A DNA stretch of 64,000 nt from Helicobacter pylori (GCF_016755635.1 NZ_CP051500.1:1240001-1304000), one strand, 5' to 3'. Shown: positions 41,696 to 52,978, counted from the first letter of the stretch. Numbers and translations are program-made. The notes: generated by a model not told the origin, from the sequence alone.

Positions 41696-42718
41696 TCAAG
41701 GGTTGATGATTTTTTGAATGGGGGTCAAATACAAAAAACCCAATTCCTTTTGCCCTTGCATGCTTTGAATGTGCCATAACCTAAAAATTTCAAAAACCCT
41801 CTTATAGCCGGCTTCTTTCAAACGCAGGGCGTTTTTAGCGTAATTTTGGGCAATCTCTTTAGGGGGAGCGTAGCCTAAAACCTCTTTAGCATCCATTAAA
41901 CCGGTCGTTTTAATATGAGCGAAAAATAAAAAAAGCTGGTAAAAATAGCGCTCTAACCCCCTTAAAATATCCGCATCTTTTTTGCCCTCTTTTAACAAAT
42001 AATCATAAATATCAAGCACGCTTTTTTTCAAAAAAAGCCCTAAAATGAGTTTTTGTAGATCCATATCCCCCGCATTGGAGCTTAATTCTTGAATGTCTTC
42101 TAAAGTGATGGGTGCGTTTAAAATCGCTAGCTTGTCTAAATCGTTAAACGAAATGCTTAAATCTTCGTTATTGGTTTCAAAAAGAGCGTTTAAAAGATGA
42201 TTGCTGATGTCTAAATGTAAAAAATTAGCCCTTTCTTGTAAGAATTTCAAACTCTCCCACGCTTTAGGGATAAAAAAGCGCGCATGGATTGCTTCATCTT
42301 TCAAGGGGCTTTTTTGGAAAAATTTAACGATAATTTCGCTAGTGTGTTTGTATTTTGTGGTGTCGCTTTTAGAATTATAAAGCCCTATGATAAGCCTGTT
42401 ATGGCTAGGCCGCTCTAAAGCTTTTAAAAAAAGATTGATGTCATTTTCCTTAAATTTCTTATGCAAGGCAAAATCCAGTTTTAAAATGACTAAACTGCTC
42501 CCTCCAAATAAAGAATCCTGCTCTAAAAGGGTCGCAATTTGGCTTTTTTCATAATCGCTCGCATAAAAAAGCGAAGTTTCTGTGTCAGGGTTATTGCATT
42601 TAAAAAGCGCGCTAATCGTTTGAATATAATAATGGATAAAAAAATCAAACTCCCCATACAAAAACACCGCTTTAGGGAGTCGTTGTTTCAAATAATGGTC
42701 CAAATCTTTACGATACAT
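41696..42718 (-). CDS. holA: DNA polymerase III subunit delta
   Basis: A 340-residue clamp-loader delta subunit, poorly conserved. The N-terminal region MYRKDLDHYLKQRLPKAVFL, followed by YGEFDFFIHYYIQTI, and the central ILKLDFALHKKFKENDINLF fit the delta AAA+ fold. The C-terminal collar helix region contains LILGLFLKKSVLDIYDYLLK. It opens the sliding clamp together with the delta' made from holB at 24691. Five bases after rnr. Confidence 0.82.
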   Translation of the reverse strand: MYRKDLDHYLKQRLPKAVFLYGEFDFFIHYYIQTISALFKCNNPDTETSLFYASDYEKSQIATLLEQDSLFGGSSLVILKLDFALHKKFKENDINLFLKALERPSHNRLIIGLYNSKSDTTKYKHTSEIIVKFFQKSPLKDEAIHARFFIPKAWESLKFLQERANFLHLDISNHLLNALFETNNEDLSISFNDLDKLAILNAPITLEDIQELSSNAGDMDLQKLILGLFLKKSVLDIYDYLLKEGKKDADILRGLERYFYQLFLFFAHIKTTGLMDAKEVLGYAPPKEIAQNYAKNALRLKEAGYKRVFEIFRLWHIQSMQGQKELGFLYLTPIQKIINP

Positions 42719-42723
42719 GCTCT

Positions 42724-44643
42724 TTAATCCTTGTCTATGATTTCGCCTCTAACTTGCCCTAAAATCAAATCCGCATGCGTGATTGTAACGCGCACCTTTT
42801 CTAACGGCTTAAAAACCTTGTTCGTTTTGATCAAAACTTTAAGCCCTATAAATTCTTTTAACCCCACCACCACCCAATCTTTAACCTCCAAAACAACGCC
42901 CAAAAATTCTTTTTCTAAAAACTCTAAAGCTAAGCGGGCGAATTTGCGTTTGATAAAATCCCTTTCAATCAAAGCGACCTTTTTTTGTAAAGCGTTCAAC
43001 TCAGCGCATAATTTGGGCGTTTCTTCTAACAAATACGAACAGCCTTTAGCTTGATGGAACAACAATTCTTTTAAAAGCCTGTGCAAGGCTAGATCGCTGT
43101 ATCGTCTAATGGGCGAAGTGAAATGCGTATAGCTAGCAAACCCCAAACCAAAATGGCTTTCTTGCATGGGGCTATAAAGGGCTAAATTTTGAGATTTGAT
43201 GATTAAGCGTGAAACTTCTCTTTCTATACTCTTTTCTTTGGCTATCTTTAAAGCATGCTCTAAAAAAGGAAAAAAACCCATGTTTTTAGGGCGCACAATC
43301 TCATAATCAAAAAGCTTAGCGTAAAGGCGTTTTTGCTGCTCCAAACTCGGCTCTTTGTGGGTGCGGTATATCCCCCTATTTTGAAAATGCTCATCTAATA
43401 ACCTCGTGCTAGACTGGTTGGCTAAGAGCATGGCTTCTTCTATAAGAGTGTGCGCATCGCTTTCTTTTTCTGTTTCAATTTTTTCTATACGCCCTTCTTT
43501 ATTCAAATACAGCTTGTTTTCAAAGGAATTGAAATTAAACCCCTTTTTTAAACGCTCCTTTTTTAACTTTAAAGCCACCTCTAAAAACCCTAAAAGGCTT
43601 TGTTGCAAATCTTTAGCTAAAGAGCTTTGATTAGCGCTTAAAAAATGATTGATTTCTTCATAAGTGCAATTAGCCCTAACTTCAATAACGCCTTGAGATA
43701 ATCGGGCGTTCTTCAAATCGTCTAAAGGGATTTCATACACTAAAGCCAAGCGTTTTTCAAACGCTTTTAATGAGCATGCCCCTTGAGACAAACTCAAAGG
43801 CAGCATGGGATAGACGCTATTAGGGAAATACACGCTAAAACCCCTAATCCTAGCTTCTTTATCCAAACTGGAATGTTTCGGCACAAATTCGCTCACGTCA
43901 GCAACCGCCACAAACAAGGTATTTTTTTCTTTATCGTAAAAAATCGCATCGTCAAAATCTTTAGCGTCTTTGGGGTCAATGGTGATAAAAGGGAGGTGAG
44001 AATAATTGATCCTGTTTTTAAAATCGCTCGCTTTAAGTTGCGCGTAATGTTGGGCTAAATTCAAACAATCTTTTGAAAAATCCTTAATCCTGTCAAAAAG
44101 GCTTAAAGAAAGGTTTTCATCTATTAAAGGGTCTTCTAAGGCCCCTAAAATTTCGCTGATTTCACGCTTTTTAAGATCGATTTTTACCACGCAATGCCTG
44201 GGCAATTCTAATAAGGATCTTTGGCTGTGCTTTAAAAGAATGGGTTTTTTAAAAGGCTCTTTAAAAGGGATAGCCACAATCTGGTGATTTTTTTTAGCCA
44301 GGTAAGCTATTATCGTGTGATCTGCATTTAAAAGCGCGGCTTTAAAAAAGGCTATGGGGCGCTTTTTAGAACATTCTATTTTGCATAAAATCAAAGCGTC
44401 TGTTTTAAAAGATGGGGGTAAGTTTTTGATTAAGGGGTCTTTGGAGTAATTTTTCGCTAAAGAAATGAAAAACGCCTTATTTTCTGCCCATTCAATTCTG
44501 CCTATATCAAAGCCTTCTTTTAAAAAATAGCGTTCCTTGTTGCATCCAAGCGCTTCTTTTAAAACGCCCTTTTCTATTAGAGAAGCGAATGGTTTAGGGA
44601 TCTTTTTAACCCCAAAAAACAGGCTTCTTAAAAACCCTTGCAT
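42724..44643 (-). CDS. rnr: Ribonuclease R
   Basis: 639 residues; the ATG at 44643 overlaps the aroE stop (TGATG). The RNB catalytic domain has ITIDPKDAKDFDDAIFYD near residues 225-242 with the metal-binding Asp residues. VAVADVSEFVPKHSSLDKEA and HFTSPIRRYSDLALHRLL (near 523) are further RNB motifs. A C-terminal S1-like segment (VVLEVKDWVVVGLKEFIGLK) follows. N-terminal cold-shock domains are reduced compared with E. coli RNase R, as usual in Helicobacter. It is a processive 3'-5' exonuclease active on structured RNA. Confidence 0.93.
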   Translation of the reverse strand: MQGFLRSLFFGVKKIPKPFASLIEKGVLKEALGCNKERYFLKEGFDIGRIEWAENKAFFISLAKNYSKDPLIKNLPPSFKTDALILCKIECSKKRPIAFFKAALLNADHTIIAYLAKKNHQIVAIPFKEPFKKPILLKHSQRSLLELPRHCVVKIDLKKREISEILGALEDPLIDENLSLSLFDRIKDFSKDCLNLAQHYAQLKASDFKNRINYSHLPFITIDPKDAKDFDDAIFYDKEKNTLFVAVADVSEFVPKHSSLDKEARIRGFSVYFPNSVYPMLPLSLSQGACSLKAFEKRLALVYEIPLDDLKNARLSQGVIEVRANCTYEEINHFLSANQSSLAKDLQQSLLGFLEVALKLKKERLKKGFNFNSFENKLYLNKEGRIEKIETEKESDAHTLIEEAMLLANQSSTRLLDEHFQNRGIYRTHKEPSLEQQKRLYAKLFDYEIVRPKNMGFFPFLEHALKIAKEKSIEREVSRLIIKSQNLALYSPMQESHFGLGFASYTHFTSPIRRYSDLALHRLLKELLFHQAKGCSYLLEETPKLCAELNALQKKVALIERDFIKRKFARLALEFLEKEFLGVVLEVKDWVVVGLKEFIGLKVLIKTNKVFKPLEKVRVTITHADLILGQVRGEIIDKD

Positions 44644-45434
44644 CAAAAAACACTTCGCATGACTTCAAACGCTTCTAAATAAGGGATTTGAGAAGCGCTG
44701 AATTTTTCAAAACTTAAAGAGGCTTGATAGATGAGCATGTCTTTCCCGTCTTGAAAGGGGATTTTTAACTCTTTAGCCAGAGACAAAAAGGGCGTTAAAA
44801 ACCCATACGCCAAATCATAAGCGAGCTTGCCCTCTTTAAAATACCCTTTCAAAACCTCTTTATTTAAAGGCAATTCGTTATTCAAACTCGCTGAAGTGGC
44901 GTTAATGATCAAATCAAAAGCGCTTTTAGGAGGATCCATGAAACAATCACAACCCAAGCGTTGGAAAAAATCCAATCCCCTAGCAGAGCGGTTCAACACG
45001 CTCACTTCCAAGCCTTGTTTTTGTAATTCGCACGCTAAAGCTTTAGCGCTCCCCCCAGAGCCTAAAATCAGAGCGCTCTGGTAGCCCTCATCTCCCAAAG
45101 AGAGCCAGAAACCCAAAGCGTCGGTATTGTAGCCCACAAGCTCATCATTTTCTAAAACAAGCGTATTGACTGAAGTGCATTCAAGCGCGATGCCCTTGAT
45201 TTTATCGCAAACTTGAAACGCCCTTTCTTTAAAGGGTAAGGTTACATTAGCCCCACTAAGCCCCAAATGCAAAAACTCGTTTTTGATATGGCTTTCTAAA
45301 GGGAGTAATATAGGGTGGTAATGCCCCAAAAACCCTAATTTTTTTTGAAAAGTTAAAAAACAAGCGTTATGGATTAAGGGCGATTTGGAATGCTTAATGG
45401 GATTTCCAAAAACCCCAAAAGTTTTTAATTTCAT
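44643..45434 (-). CDS. aroE: Shikimate dehydrogenase
   Basis: 263 residues reducing 3-dehydroshikimate with NADPH in aromatic synthesis. The substrate motif [20 protein letters not shown] lies near 6-25. The catalytic Lys is in [11 protein letters not shown] (near 64-74) and YNTDALGF near 99. The nucleotide-binding loop is [17 protein letters not shown] near 121. It lies between the SH3 protein and rnr in one run. Confidence 0.96.
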   Translation of the reverse strand: MKLKTFGVFGNPIKHSKSPLIHNACFLTFQKKLGFLGHYHPILLPLESHIKNEFLHLGLSGANVTLPFKERAFQVCDKIKGIALECTSVNTLVLENDELVGYNTDALGFWLSLGDEGYQSALILGSGGSAKALACELQKQGLEVSVLNRSARGLDFFQRLGCDCFMDPPKSAFDLIINATSASLNNELPLNKEVLKGYFKEGKLAYDLAYGFLTPFLSLAKELKIPFQDGKDMLIYQASLSFEKFSASQIPYLEAFEVMRSVF

Positions 45435-45441
45435 TATTCTT

Positions 45442-46032
45442 TCATTCAGCCTTTTTTAAAAGTTTTAAAAACACATAGCCCTTTGTTTTGTTAGAAAATT
45501 CAATTTCAGCCCAATCGTTTTGGATTTCTAAAACCTTCACGCTTTTATTTTTTAAAAGCAATCCCAAGATTTTACCTTTTGTGCTAGGAAAAGCGCGCAC
45601 ATTCACGCCACTGACTGCGACTTTATACTCTAAAGGTTTTTTTCCCATTGTAGAGGTTGTGGGGGCTTTTTGATCATTTTGAACGGGCGAGGCACTGTTT
45701 TGTTTAGGCTCGTTTTCTTTTTCTTGCTCTTGTTTAATCTCTTGTTTAGTTTCTTGTTTTTGCGCGGCTGTGTCTAAAGGTGGCGCTGTGTCTTTGGTAG
45801 GGTTTTGTTCTGTGGCGGTTGTGGTCGTGTTGGCTTCTTCTTGTTTGGGCGAAAGCGCGCTGTTTTGGCGCTCTATTTCGGTTTTTTCTAAATTCTGGCT
45901 TATTGAAGCGCTGTCTTTTTTTGCATAAAAACCAAGCGCAACATGCACTAAAGCATACAACAACATAAACCCTAAAACCACCAAAAAAGGCCGCATAAAA
46001 AGTTTTAAAGAAGATTTCATTTCAGTTTTCAT
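45442..46032 (-). CDS. Membrane-anchored bacterial SH3-domain protein
   Basis: About 196 residues from [20 protein letters not shown]; a TTG four codons earlier is another possible start. One N-terminal transmembrane anchor ([20 protein letters not shown]) is followed by a long Gln/Glu/Lys/Pro-rich linker ([20 protein letters not shown]). A C-terminal SH3_3 domain reads [20 protein letters not shown] then [19 protein letters not shown]. Such domains often bind cell wall in the periplasm. It lies directly downstream of the oppB-like gene. Confidence 0.78.
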   Translation of the reverse strand: MKTEMKSSLKLFMRPFLVVLGFMLLYALVHVALGFYAKKDSASISQNLEKTEIERQNSALSPKQEEANTTTTATEQNPTKDTAPPLDTAAQKQETKQEIKQEQEKENEPKQNSASPVQNDQKAPTTSTMGKKPLEYKVAVSGVNVRAFPSTKGKILGLLLKNKSVKVLEIQNDWAEIEFSNKTKGYVFLKLLKKAE

Positions 46033-46040
46033 TCCTACCC

Positions 46041-47087
46041 TCAACGCTTTTCAAAATCAATCCTAGGGTCAATCACCACGCAGAGTAAATCGCTTATCAA
46101 ACTCGCTACCAAACCTAAAAGCGTGAAAATATAAAGCGAACCAAACACGACAGGATAATCCCTACTCACAATGCTTTCATACCCTAAAAGCCCTAACCCA
46201 TCCAGGCTAAAAACAATTTCTATCAATAAGCTTGAGCTAAAAAACATGCCCAAAAAAGCTTGCGGAAAACCCGCTACCACTAATAAAATCGCATTGCGGA
46301 ACACATGCGCATAAAAAATACGCCCCACTGAACAGCCCTTAGCCTTAGCGCTTACCACATAGAGTTTGCCCATTTCATCTAAAAAAGAGTTTTTCACTAA
46401 AAGCGTAAGGCTTGCAAAACCCCCCAAAGAAATGCAAAGAACGGGCAAAGTGATATGCCATAAATAATCCTTGATTTTGCCTAATGCACTCAAGCTTTCA
46501 AAATTATCGCTCACTAGCCCTTTTAAAGGGAACCAGTGCCAATAATTCCCTCCAGCAAAAAACACGATCAACACCACCGCAAACAAAAAGGCCGGGATAG
46601 CGTTAGCGACAATGATCACCATGCTGCTTAGCACATCTAAAGGCTCGTTATTGCGTTTGGCTTTGAAAATCCCTAAAGGGATAGAAATAAGATAAATCAA
46701 AAGCGTGCTAAAAAGCCCTAACGAAATGGATACCGGCAATTTTTCCTTAATCAAATCTGTCACTTTAATCTGGCGATAAAAGCTCTCCCCAAAATCAAAT
46801 TGCGCGTATTTTTTGAGCATGAGGAGGTAGCGCTCCCCTATGGGCTTGTCAAAACCATAGAGTTTTTTTAAATTTTCTATCAAATCGCTCTCCAACCCTT
46901 GAGATCCCCTATAGGTGCGATCTTTAACAACGCCTTGGGTTTCTTTGGACTGCGTGTTATTGATTTTAGCCATCATCTGCTCTATAGGGCCTCCAGGAGC
47001 CGATTGGATCAGAAAGAAATTAATAGTCATGATAGCTAATAAAGTAGGGATAATCAAAAGCAAGCGTTTGAGGATGTAAGCAATCAT
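46041..47087 (-). CDS. oppB: Peptide ABC transporter permease, OppB/YejB type
   Basis: 348 residues. The BPD_transp_1 permease has [20 protein letters not shown] at the N-terminus. A periplasmic insert ([20 protein letters not shown]) typical of YejB follows. The EAA loop region contains [20 protein letters not shown] and the protein ends [13 protein letters not shown]. It imports oligopeptides together with the solute-binding protein encoded by the adjacent gene (4-base overlap). The second permease and the ATPase are not nearby. Confidence 0.87.
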   Translation of the reverse strand: MIAYILKRLLLIIPTLLAIMTINFFLIQSAPGGPIEQMMAKINNTQSKETQGVVKDRTYRGSQGLESDLIENLKKLYGFDKPIGERYLLMLKKYAQFDFGESFYRQIKVTDLIKEKLPVSISLGLFSTLLIYLISIPLGIFKAKRNNEPLDVLSSMVIIVANAIPAFLFAVVLIVFFAGGNYWHWFPLKGLVSDNFESLSALGKIKDYLWHITLPVLCISLGGFASLTLLVKNSFLDEMGKLYVVSAKAKGCSVGRIFYAHVFRNAILLVVAGFPQAFLGMFFSSSLLIEIVFSLDGLGLLGYESIVSRDYPVVFGSLYIFTLLGLVASLISDLLCVVIDPRIDFEKR

Positions 47088-48865
47088 TTAGAACCCCTTT
47101 CTTTTTTTATCCACCACAAATACGGCGAAAATCCATAGCTAGGGCTGACTTCAGGCATGCCAATGTAATTATACGCTGCGATCCTGTAATTAGGCAAATA
47201 AAAATGCGGTATCACATAAAACCCCCACAACAGCACCCTATCCATCGCTTGAATGGCGGCCAATTGTTCCTTGTAATCTTTAGCATTAATGATTTTTTCA
47301 ATCAAATCATCTACCGCTTTACTAGAGATTCCCGCATAATTCCTTGTGCCTTTTTCTTTAGCGCTCAAAGAGCCAAAATAAAAGCGTTGCTCATTACCCG
47401 GGAAAGACGATTGGCCTATCACCCCTACAATCATGTCAAAATCATAGCTTTTGACCCGATTGACATACTGGCTTAAATCCACTCTTTGGATTTTCATTTC
47501 AATCCCTAACACCCTTAAGTTTTTAGCAAAAGCTAGGGCCAGTCTTTCAAAGGCCGGGCTGTTTAAAAGCAAAGTGAAACTAAACGGCTTGTTATTCTTA
47601 TCCACTAAACGCATGTTTTTGTAAGAAAAGCCCGCGCTTTTCAAAAGGTTTTGGGCGTATTTTAAATTTTCCCTCAAATTATAGCCCAAAACATCAGCCC
47701 CATCGGTTCTAGGCACGACATAAGGCTCTTTAAAAACCCTTTCATCCAAACTCTTTTCATAAGGGGCTAACAGAATTTTTTCTTCAGGGCTTGGAAGAGG
47801 GGGGGATGCATAAACAGAGTTGCTGAAAAAACTAGTGGTGCGCTTGTATTGCGAAAAAAACAAATTTTTATTCGCCCATTCAAAATCAAACGCATAAAAT
47901 AAGGCTTCACGCACCCTTTTATCCTTAAAAATTTCCCGGCGCGTGTTGAAGAAAAACCCTTGCATGCCGCTTGGCATTTTATGGGCTATTAGGTATTTAG
48001 TGATTTTTTTATTGTCTATAGCTTTCCCCACATAGCCCCTAGCCCAAATTTTAGCCGTGCTTTCAATGCGCCAATCATACGCCCCGCTTAAAAAAGCCTG
48101 TAAAGCAATGGTTTCGTCTTTATAATACTCAAATTTGATCTCATCAAAATTGAATTGCCCCTTTCTGCTAGGCAAATTCCTCGCCCAATAATTAGGGTTT
48201 TTTTGGTAGGTGATTTTCTTACCCACATCAAAAGAAGCGATCACATAAGGGCCGCTAGAAACAGGAATGAGTAAGGGGTTTTTTTCAAAATAATCCTTTT
48301 GAAACGCTTTTTTGGAAAAGATTTGCAACTGCCCTAAAATGAGAGGCAACTCTTTATTTTCAGTGGTTTTGAAAATGAATTTAACATGGTGTTTGTCTAA
48401 GATAACCGCCTTTTTAACATCTTGGTAATACTGCCTATAAATAGGCGATCCTAATTTCATGATCGTATCAAAACTAAACTTCACATCGCTCGCTAAAATG
48501 GGGGCGTTATTGCTGAATCTCGCTCTTTTATCTATCGTAAAAATCACATAGCTGTTATCCTTAGCCACTTCAGCGTCTTTAGCGATTAAGGGGTATTCCG
48601 CAAAAGGTTCGTCCAAACTTTGCACCATTAAAGTGTCATAAATGAGATCCAAACCTTCGGCTTTAGTGCCTTTAAGCACAAAAGGGTTAAGGCTATCAAA
48701 AGTCCCTATAGCGTCATTCCTTAAGACACCGCCCTTTCTGGCGTTAGGGTTAGCGTATTCAAAATGCGTGAAATTCTCCTTATATTTAGGCTCTTCGCCT
48801 AAGTATAAATAAGGCGTAGCCTTAAGGAAACAAAACACCCCTAACCATAAACCTAAAATTTTCAT
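47084..48865 (-). CDS. oppA: Peptide ABC transporter substrate-binding protein, OppA/YejA type
   Basis: 593 residues. A signal peptide [20 protein letters not shown] is present. SBP_bac_5 motifs include [20 protein letters not shown] followed by LNPFVLKG, which are YejA-like. [20 protein letters not shown] and [20 protein letters not shown] are typical of peptide-binding proteins. It delivers peptides to the OppB-like permease. It begins one base upstream of the trpS stop on the minus strand, so it is translated right after trpS. Confidence 0.87.
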   Translation of the reverse strand: MKILGLWLGVFCFLKATPYLYLGEEPKYKENFTHFEYANPNARKGGVLRNDAIGTFDSLNPFVLKGTKAEGLDLIYDTLMVQSLDEPFAEYPLIAKDAEVAKDNSYVIFTIDKRARFSNNAPILASDVKFSFDTIMKLGSPIYRQYYQDVKKAVILDKHHVKFIFKTTENKELPLILGQLQIFSKKAFQKDYFEKNPLLIPVSSGPYVIASFDVGKKITYQKNPNYWARNLPSRKGQFNFDEIKFEYYKDETIALQAFLSGAYDWRIESTAKIWARGYVGKAIDNKKITKYLIAHKMPSGMQGFFFNTRREIFKDKRVREALFYAFDFEWANKNLFFSQYKRTTSFFSNSVYASPPLPSPEEKILLAPYEKSLDERVFKEPYVVPRTDGADVLGYNLRENLKYAQNLLKSAGFSYKNMRLVDKNNKPFSFTLLLNSPAFERLALAFAKNLRVLGIEMKIQRVDLSQYVNRVKSYDFDMIVGVIGQSSFPGNEQRFYFGSLSAKEKGTRNYAGISSKAVDDLIEKIINAKDYKEQLAAIQAMDRVLLWGFYVIPHFYLPNYRIAAYNYIGMPEVSPSYGFSPYLWWIKKERGSK

Positions 48866-49846
48866 CTAAACCAACCCCATCAATTCTTTAGCCTTTTGGT
48901 AAGTTGCTTGCGCTAAAGGCCTGGCTTTTTCTACGCCGCCATTTAAGACGGCTTTCACTTCATCATCGCTGATTTCTTTGTATCTTTCTTGGATAGGCTT
49001 TAAAGCCTGGATCACCACTTCAGCTAATTCCTTTTTAAAATCCCCATAGCCTTTATTTTTGAAACGCTCCTCTATGTTTTCTGGGCTTTCATCGCTCAAA
49101 AGCATGTAGATATTTAAAAGGTTAAAAATACCCTCTCTTTTTTCATCAAATGCAATAACGCCCATAGAATCAGTGGCCGCTTTTTTGATTTTTTTTACAA
49201 TAATATCCGGCTCATCTAAAAGAAAAATCGCATGGTTAGCCCCTTGATGCGATTTACTCATTTTCACTTTTGGATCATCTAGCCCCATAACCCTTGCCCC
49301 CACTTTAGCGATCAAAGGCTCTGGCACTTTAAAGCAGTTCCCAAAATCCCTGTTAAATTTTTCTGCAATGTTTCTCGTGAGCTCTAAATGCTGCTTTTGA
49401 TCTTCGCCCACTGGCACCAAATCGCTTTGGTATAACAAAATATCTGACGCCATCAAAATAGGGTAATTGAAAAGCCCCACATTCACGCTTTTAGGGTTTT
49501 TTAAAGACTTGTCTTTGAATTGCGTCATTCTTTGCATTTCCCCCATAGACACCTGACAATTTAACAGCCATGCTAAAGCTGCGTGCTCATCCACTTCACT
49601 TTGAATGAATAACCCCGATTGCTTGGGATTAATCCCGCAAGCCAAAAGCAATTTGACTAACTCATAGGTTTGGGATTTTAAAAATTTAGGCTCTATGGGT
49701 AGAGTGATCGCATGCGAATTGACGACGCAAAAAAGGTTTTCATATTCATCTTGTGCCTCTACCCAATGCTTGATCGCTCCTAAATAGTTGCCCAAATGGA
49801 TTTGCCCGGTAGGTTGGATGCCTGAAAAGACTCGTTTTTTGTGCAT
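48866..49846 (-). CDS. trpS: Tryptophanyl-tRNA synthetase
   Basis: 326 residues from [20 protein letters not shown]; a longer frame adds 13 residues with no ribosome-binding site. Class I motifs: [11 protein letters not shown] (HIGH-like, near 11-21) and [10 protein letters not shown] (KMSKS, near 193). It charges tRNA-Trp. It is promoter-proximal in the trpS-oppA-oppB-SH3-aroE-rnr-holA run. Confidence 0.96.
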   Translation of the reverse strand: MHKKRVFSGIQPTGQIHLGNYLGAIKHWVEAQDEYENLFCVVNSHAITLPIEPKFLKSQTYELVKLLLACGINPKQSGLFIQSEVDEHAALAWLLNCQVSMGEMQRMTQFKDKSLKNPKSVNVGLFNYPILMASDILLYQSDLVPVGEDQKQHLELTRNIAEKFNRDFGNCFKVPEPLIAKVGARVMGLDDPKVKMSKSHQGANHAIFLLDEPDIIVKKIKKAATDSMGVIAFDEKREGIFNLLNIYMLLSDESPENIEERFKNKGYGDFKKELAEVVIQALKPIQERYKEISDDEVKAVLNGGVEKARPLAQATYQKAKELMGLV

Positions 49847-49916
49847 GTTGTTTCTCGTTGGTTTAGTTAGTGTTATTGTAACCACCTAATTTTAATATTT
49901 TAATTTATCTTGGTTT

Positions 49917-50654
49917 TTAAGAGCGCTTGATCCCAGAAAAGAGTAACACTTCATAGCTCAATTTTTCAAACGCCATGTTTTGAAAAAAATGTTTTTTTTG
50001 CTTGAAACTCAGCGTTGAACCCCCCAAAAGACCGCATTTTTTAAGGTAATCCAAGCAATCTTGTTTGCGGTTAAAATAAAGAGCGAAGCGCTTGTTTTCC
50101 AATTCTATTTGAAAATGTTTAAAAGCGTTTTTGATTAAGGATTTGAGCGTTTTAAGATCCCTTAAAGGCGAAGGCGTGCCTAAAAACTCATGCACTTCAT
50201 GCAAACTAAAATCCGTATGGATAGCTAGAGCCACCTCCTTACTAGAAAGAGCGATTTTTTCTAAAACGCTTTTTAAATCCCTTGCCCATTGTAAAGAAGA
50301 AGAAGACACAATCAGATCGTAATCGCAAAAAACATGCTCTTCAAAATCCGCATGCTCTAAAGAGATTTTTTGAATGTTGATAGAATGCGTGGGGTGTAAT
50401 TTGAGCATGTTTATGGAATTATCCAAAGCGATAAAATCTTCAATCACAATATTTTGCCGCTCTAAAGCGTTAAAAACAGCCCCACTCCCTGATCCTAAAT
50501 CCAAAACTTTAGCGTAATGTTTTTGTTTTAAAAATTGAACAAGACAGATAGCGATTTGTTGCTGGATATGAGCGAAGAGGTGATAAGTTTTGGCATGCCG
50601 ATTAAATGCATGCTGATTGAATGCAAGCTGATTAAATGAATGAAAAGAGTCCAA
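49917..50654 (-). CDS. bioC: Malonyl-[ACP] O-methyltransferase BioC-like
   Basis: A 245-residue class I SAM methyltransferase: YHLFAHIQQQIAICLVQFLK at the start, motif I VLDLGSGSGAVFNAL near residues 49-63, acidic D in IALDNSINML near 77 and DLIVSSSSLQWARDL near 112-126. The last matches the NLALQW-like BioC/UbiE motif. It is annotated in H. pylori as the biotin-synthesis methyltransferase that disguises malonyl-ACP. The N-terminus has a curious FNQLAFNQHAFNRHAK repeat. Confidence 0.8.
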   Translation of the reverse strand: MDSFHSFNQLAFNQHAFNRHAKTYHLFAHIQQQIAICLVQFLKQKHYAKVLDLGSGSGAVFNALERQNIVIEDFIALDNSINMLKLHPTHSINIQKISLEHADFEEHVFCDYDLIVSSSSLQWARDLKSVLEKIALSSKEVALAIHTDFSLHEVHEFLGTPSPLRDLKTLKSLIKNAFKHFQIELENKRFALYFNRKQDCLDYLKKCGLLGGSTLSFKQKKHFFQNMAFEKLSYEVLLFSGIKRS

Positions 50655-50776
50655 ACCACCGCCTTTAATACGCCACGCTTGAAATTAAAACTAAATTTTA
50701 GTGTATTCTTAGCAAATTTTAGATAAGATCAAGCGTAATTTTTTCTAAATTTTAGGCATTTAAGGAATCAGTGTTT

Positions 50777-51358
50777 ATGACAAGCGCTCTGTTAGGCTTA
50801 CAAATTGTTTTAGCGGTATTGATTGTGGTGGTGGTTTTGTTGCAAAAAAGTTCTAGCATCGGCTTAGGGGCTTATAGCGGGAGTAATGATTCTTTATTTG
50901 GCGCTAAAGGGCCCGCAAGCTTTATGGCGAAATTGACCATGTTTTTAGGCTTATTGTTTGTCATCAACACCATCGCTTTGGGCTATTTTTACAACAAAGA
51001 ATACGGCAAGAGCGTTTTAGATGAAACTAAAACTAAGCTTTCGCCCTTAGTCCCTGCCACCGGCACGCTTAACCCTGCACTTAATCCTACATTAAACCCA
51101 ACGCTCAACCCTTTAGAGCAAGCCCCCACTAATCCTTTAATGCCACAACAAACGCCTAACGAACTCCCTAAAGAGCCAGTCAAAGCGCCTTCTGTTGAAA
51201 GCCCCAAACAGAATGAAAAAAATGACGCCAAAGAGAATGGTATAAAGGGTGTTGAAAAAACCAAAGAGAACGCCAAAACGCCCCCAACCACCCACCAAAA
51301 GCCTAAAACGCATGCGACAACCAACGCCCATACAAACCAAAAAAAGGATGAAAAATAA
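50777..51358 (+). CDS. secG: Protein translocase subunit SecG with long Pro/Lys tail
   Basis: 193 residues from ATG at 50777; a GTG two codons earlier is an alternative. The SecG core occupies about 1-75 with two helices ([20 protein letters not shown] and [20 protein letters not shown]) and the [20 protein letters not shown] loop. The remaining ~115 residues are a Pro/Asn/Lys-rich cytoplasmic or periplasmic tail with [10 protein letters not shown] repeats; E. coli SecG is only about 110 residues in total. It overlaps frr by 1 base. Confidence 0.9.
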   Translation: MTSALLGLQIVLAVLIVVVVLLQKSSSIGLGAYSGSNDSLFGAKGPASFMAKLTMFLGLLFVINTIALGYFYNKEYGKSVLDETKTKLSPLVPATGTLNPALNPTLNPTLNPLEQAPTNPLMPQQTPNELPKEPVKAPSVESPKQNEKNDAKENGIKGVEKTKENAKTPPTTHQKPKTHATTNAHTNQKKDEK

Positions 51359-51915
51359 TGCTACAAGCCATTTATAACGAAACCAAAGATTTGATGCAAA
51401 AAAGTATTCAAGCTTTAAACAGGGATTTTTCCACTCTAAGGAGCGCGAAAGTTTCAGTCAATATTTTAGATCACATCAAAGTGGATTATTACGGCACGCC
51501 CACGGCATTAAATCAAGTTGGATCCGTAATGGGCTTGGATGCGACCACCCTTCAAATCAGCCCGTGGGAAAAAAACCTGCTCAAAGAAATTGAAAGATCC
51601 ATTCAAGAAGCCAATATCGGCGTCAATCCTAATAACGACGGCGAAACGATCAAGCTTTTTTTCCCGCCCATGACAACCGAGCAAAGAAAACTCATCGCAA
51701 AAGACGCCAAAGCGATGGGCGAAAAGGCTAAAGTGGCTGTAAGGAATATCCGCCAAGACGCCAACAACCAAGTGAAAAAATTAGAAAAAGACAAAGAAAT
51801 CAGCGAAGATGAAAGCAAGAAAGCCCAAGAGCAGATCCAAAAAATCACCGATGAAGCCATTAAAAAAATTGATGAAAGCGTGAAAAACAAAGAAGACGCG
51901 ATTTTAAAGGTCTAA
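51358..51915 (+). CDS. frr: Ribosome recycling factor
   Basis: A 185-residue, tRNA-shaped protein that splits post-termination ribosomes with EF-G. Conserved blocks are [20 protein letters not shown] near 25-44, [13 protein letters not shown], and [20 protein letters not shown] near 122-141. Its ATG overlaps the secG TAA. Confidence 0.97.
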   Translation: MLQAIYNETKDLMQKSIQALNRDFSTLRSAKVSVNILDHIKVDYYGTPTALNQVGSVMGLDATTLQISPWEKNLLKEIERSIQEANIGVNPNNDGETIKLFFPPMTTEQRKLIAKDAKAMGEKAKVAVRNIRQDANNQVKKLEKDKEISEDESKKAQEQIQKITDEAIKKIDESVKNKEDAILKV

Positions 51916-51918
51916 ACC

Positions 51919-52524
51919 ATGGATATTAAGGCATGTTATCAAAACGCTCAAGCGCTATTAGAGGGACATTTCTTGCTCAGCAGCGGGTTCCATTCCAATT
52001 ATTATTTGCAATCCGCTAAAGTTTTAGAAGATCCCAAACTAGCCGAACAATTAGCTAAAGAATTAGCCAAACAAATCCAAGAAGCCCATTTGAATATTGA
52101 ATGCGTATGCTCGCCTGCGATTGGGGGGATCTTGGCTGGGTATGAGCTTGCAAGGGCTTTGGGCGTGCGTTTTATCTTCACCGAAAGGGTGGATAATATC
52201 ATGACATTAAGGCGTGGTTTTGAAGTCAAAAAAAACGAAAAGATTTTAGTGTGTGAGGACATCATCACCACAGGAAAATCCGCTATGGAATGCGCTAAAG
52301 TCTTAGAAGAAAAGGGCGCTCAAATCGTGGCTTTTGGCGCTCTAGCCAATCGGGGCATTTGCAAACGCACCCATTCTCACTTGAAAGCCCAAGAGGGCGC
52401 GTGTTTGCCTAGCCATTTACCCCTTTTTGCTTTAGAAGATTTTGTTTTTGACATGCACAAGCCTAGTTCTTGCCCTTTATGCGCTAGTAGCGTTGCTATA
52501 AAGCCAGGAAGTCGTGGCAACTAA
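51919..52524 (+). CDS. pyrE: Orotate phosphoribosyltransferase
   Basis: A 201-residue enzyme converting orotate and PRPP to OMP. It begins [20 protein letters not shown] with [15 protein letters not shown] (substrate loop), [15 protein letters not shown] (catalytic loop) and PRPP motif [20 protein letters not shown] near 108-127. It matches the PyrE form of Helicobacter and overlaps the RDD gene by 11 bases. Confidence 0.95.
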   Translation: MDIKACYQNAQALLEGHFLLSSGFHSNYYLQSAKVLEDPKLAEQLAKELAKQIQEAHLNIECVCSPAIGGILAGYELARALGVRFIFTERVDNIMTLRRGFEVKKNEKILVCEDIITTGKSAMECAKVLEEKGAQIVAFGALANRGICKRTHSHLKAQEGACLPSHLPLFALEDFVFDMHKPSSCPLCASSVAIKPGSRGN

Positions 52525-52978
52525 AAAAAATAAAAAAAATAAAACTCCAGAAAAAAAGCAAGCGTTAGAAAGCCCTTTAAAAGGGTTGTATCTTTCTTTG
52601 CGCTTAAAGGCCTTTATCACCGATATTTTTATGATTTATACCCCCATGCTTTATATAATGACTTATGCGATTTTAGGGAGCGCGAAGGATTTTAGGGAAA
52701 ACCAGAGCGCGATTTTTTTATGCCTGCTTTTTTACGCCCTAACGCACAGCTTTTTTATCGCTTTTAAATCCCAGAGCCCTGGCATGCGTTACGCTCAGTT
52801 TAAATTGGTCAAAAATAATGGCGAAAAAGTGGGCTTTTTTTTAGCGTTGTGGCGGTTTGTTTTGTGGGTGTTGAGCATGGGGTTACTTGTAGGGTTTGTT
52901 ACGCCTTTTATTTTTAAGTTTTTTTTGCATGACAAACTCAGCGGCACTCGTATTGAAACCATCAAGGAGGAAACATGA
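52514..52978 (+). CDS. RDD-family membrane protein
   Basis: 154 residues; the GTG start has AGGAAG upstream and gives a lysine-rich N-terminus ([18 protein letters not shown]). Membrane segments are [40 protein letters not shown] and [40 protein letters not shown] is the RDD-type loop. Function uncertain. It overlaps pyrE and the sirtuin gene, so it is in the secG-frr-pyrE-sirtuin unit. Confidence 0.75.
   Translation: MATKKNKKNKTPEKKQALESPLKGLYLSLRLKAFITDIFMIYTPMLYIMTYAILGSAKDFRENQSAIFLCLLFYALTHSFFIAFKSQSPGMRYAQFKLVKNNGEKVGFFLALWRFVLWVLSMGLLVGFVTPFIFKFFLHDKLSGTRIETIKEET

Noticed and set aside
42539..42727. Plus-strand 62-codon ORF antisense to holA
   Set aside because: No ribosome-binding site, and holA on the other strand is well supported.
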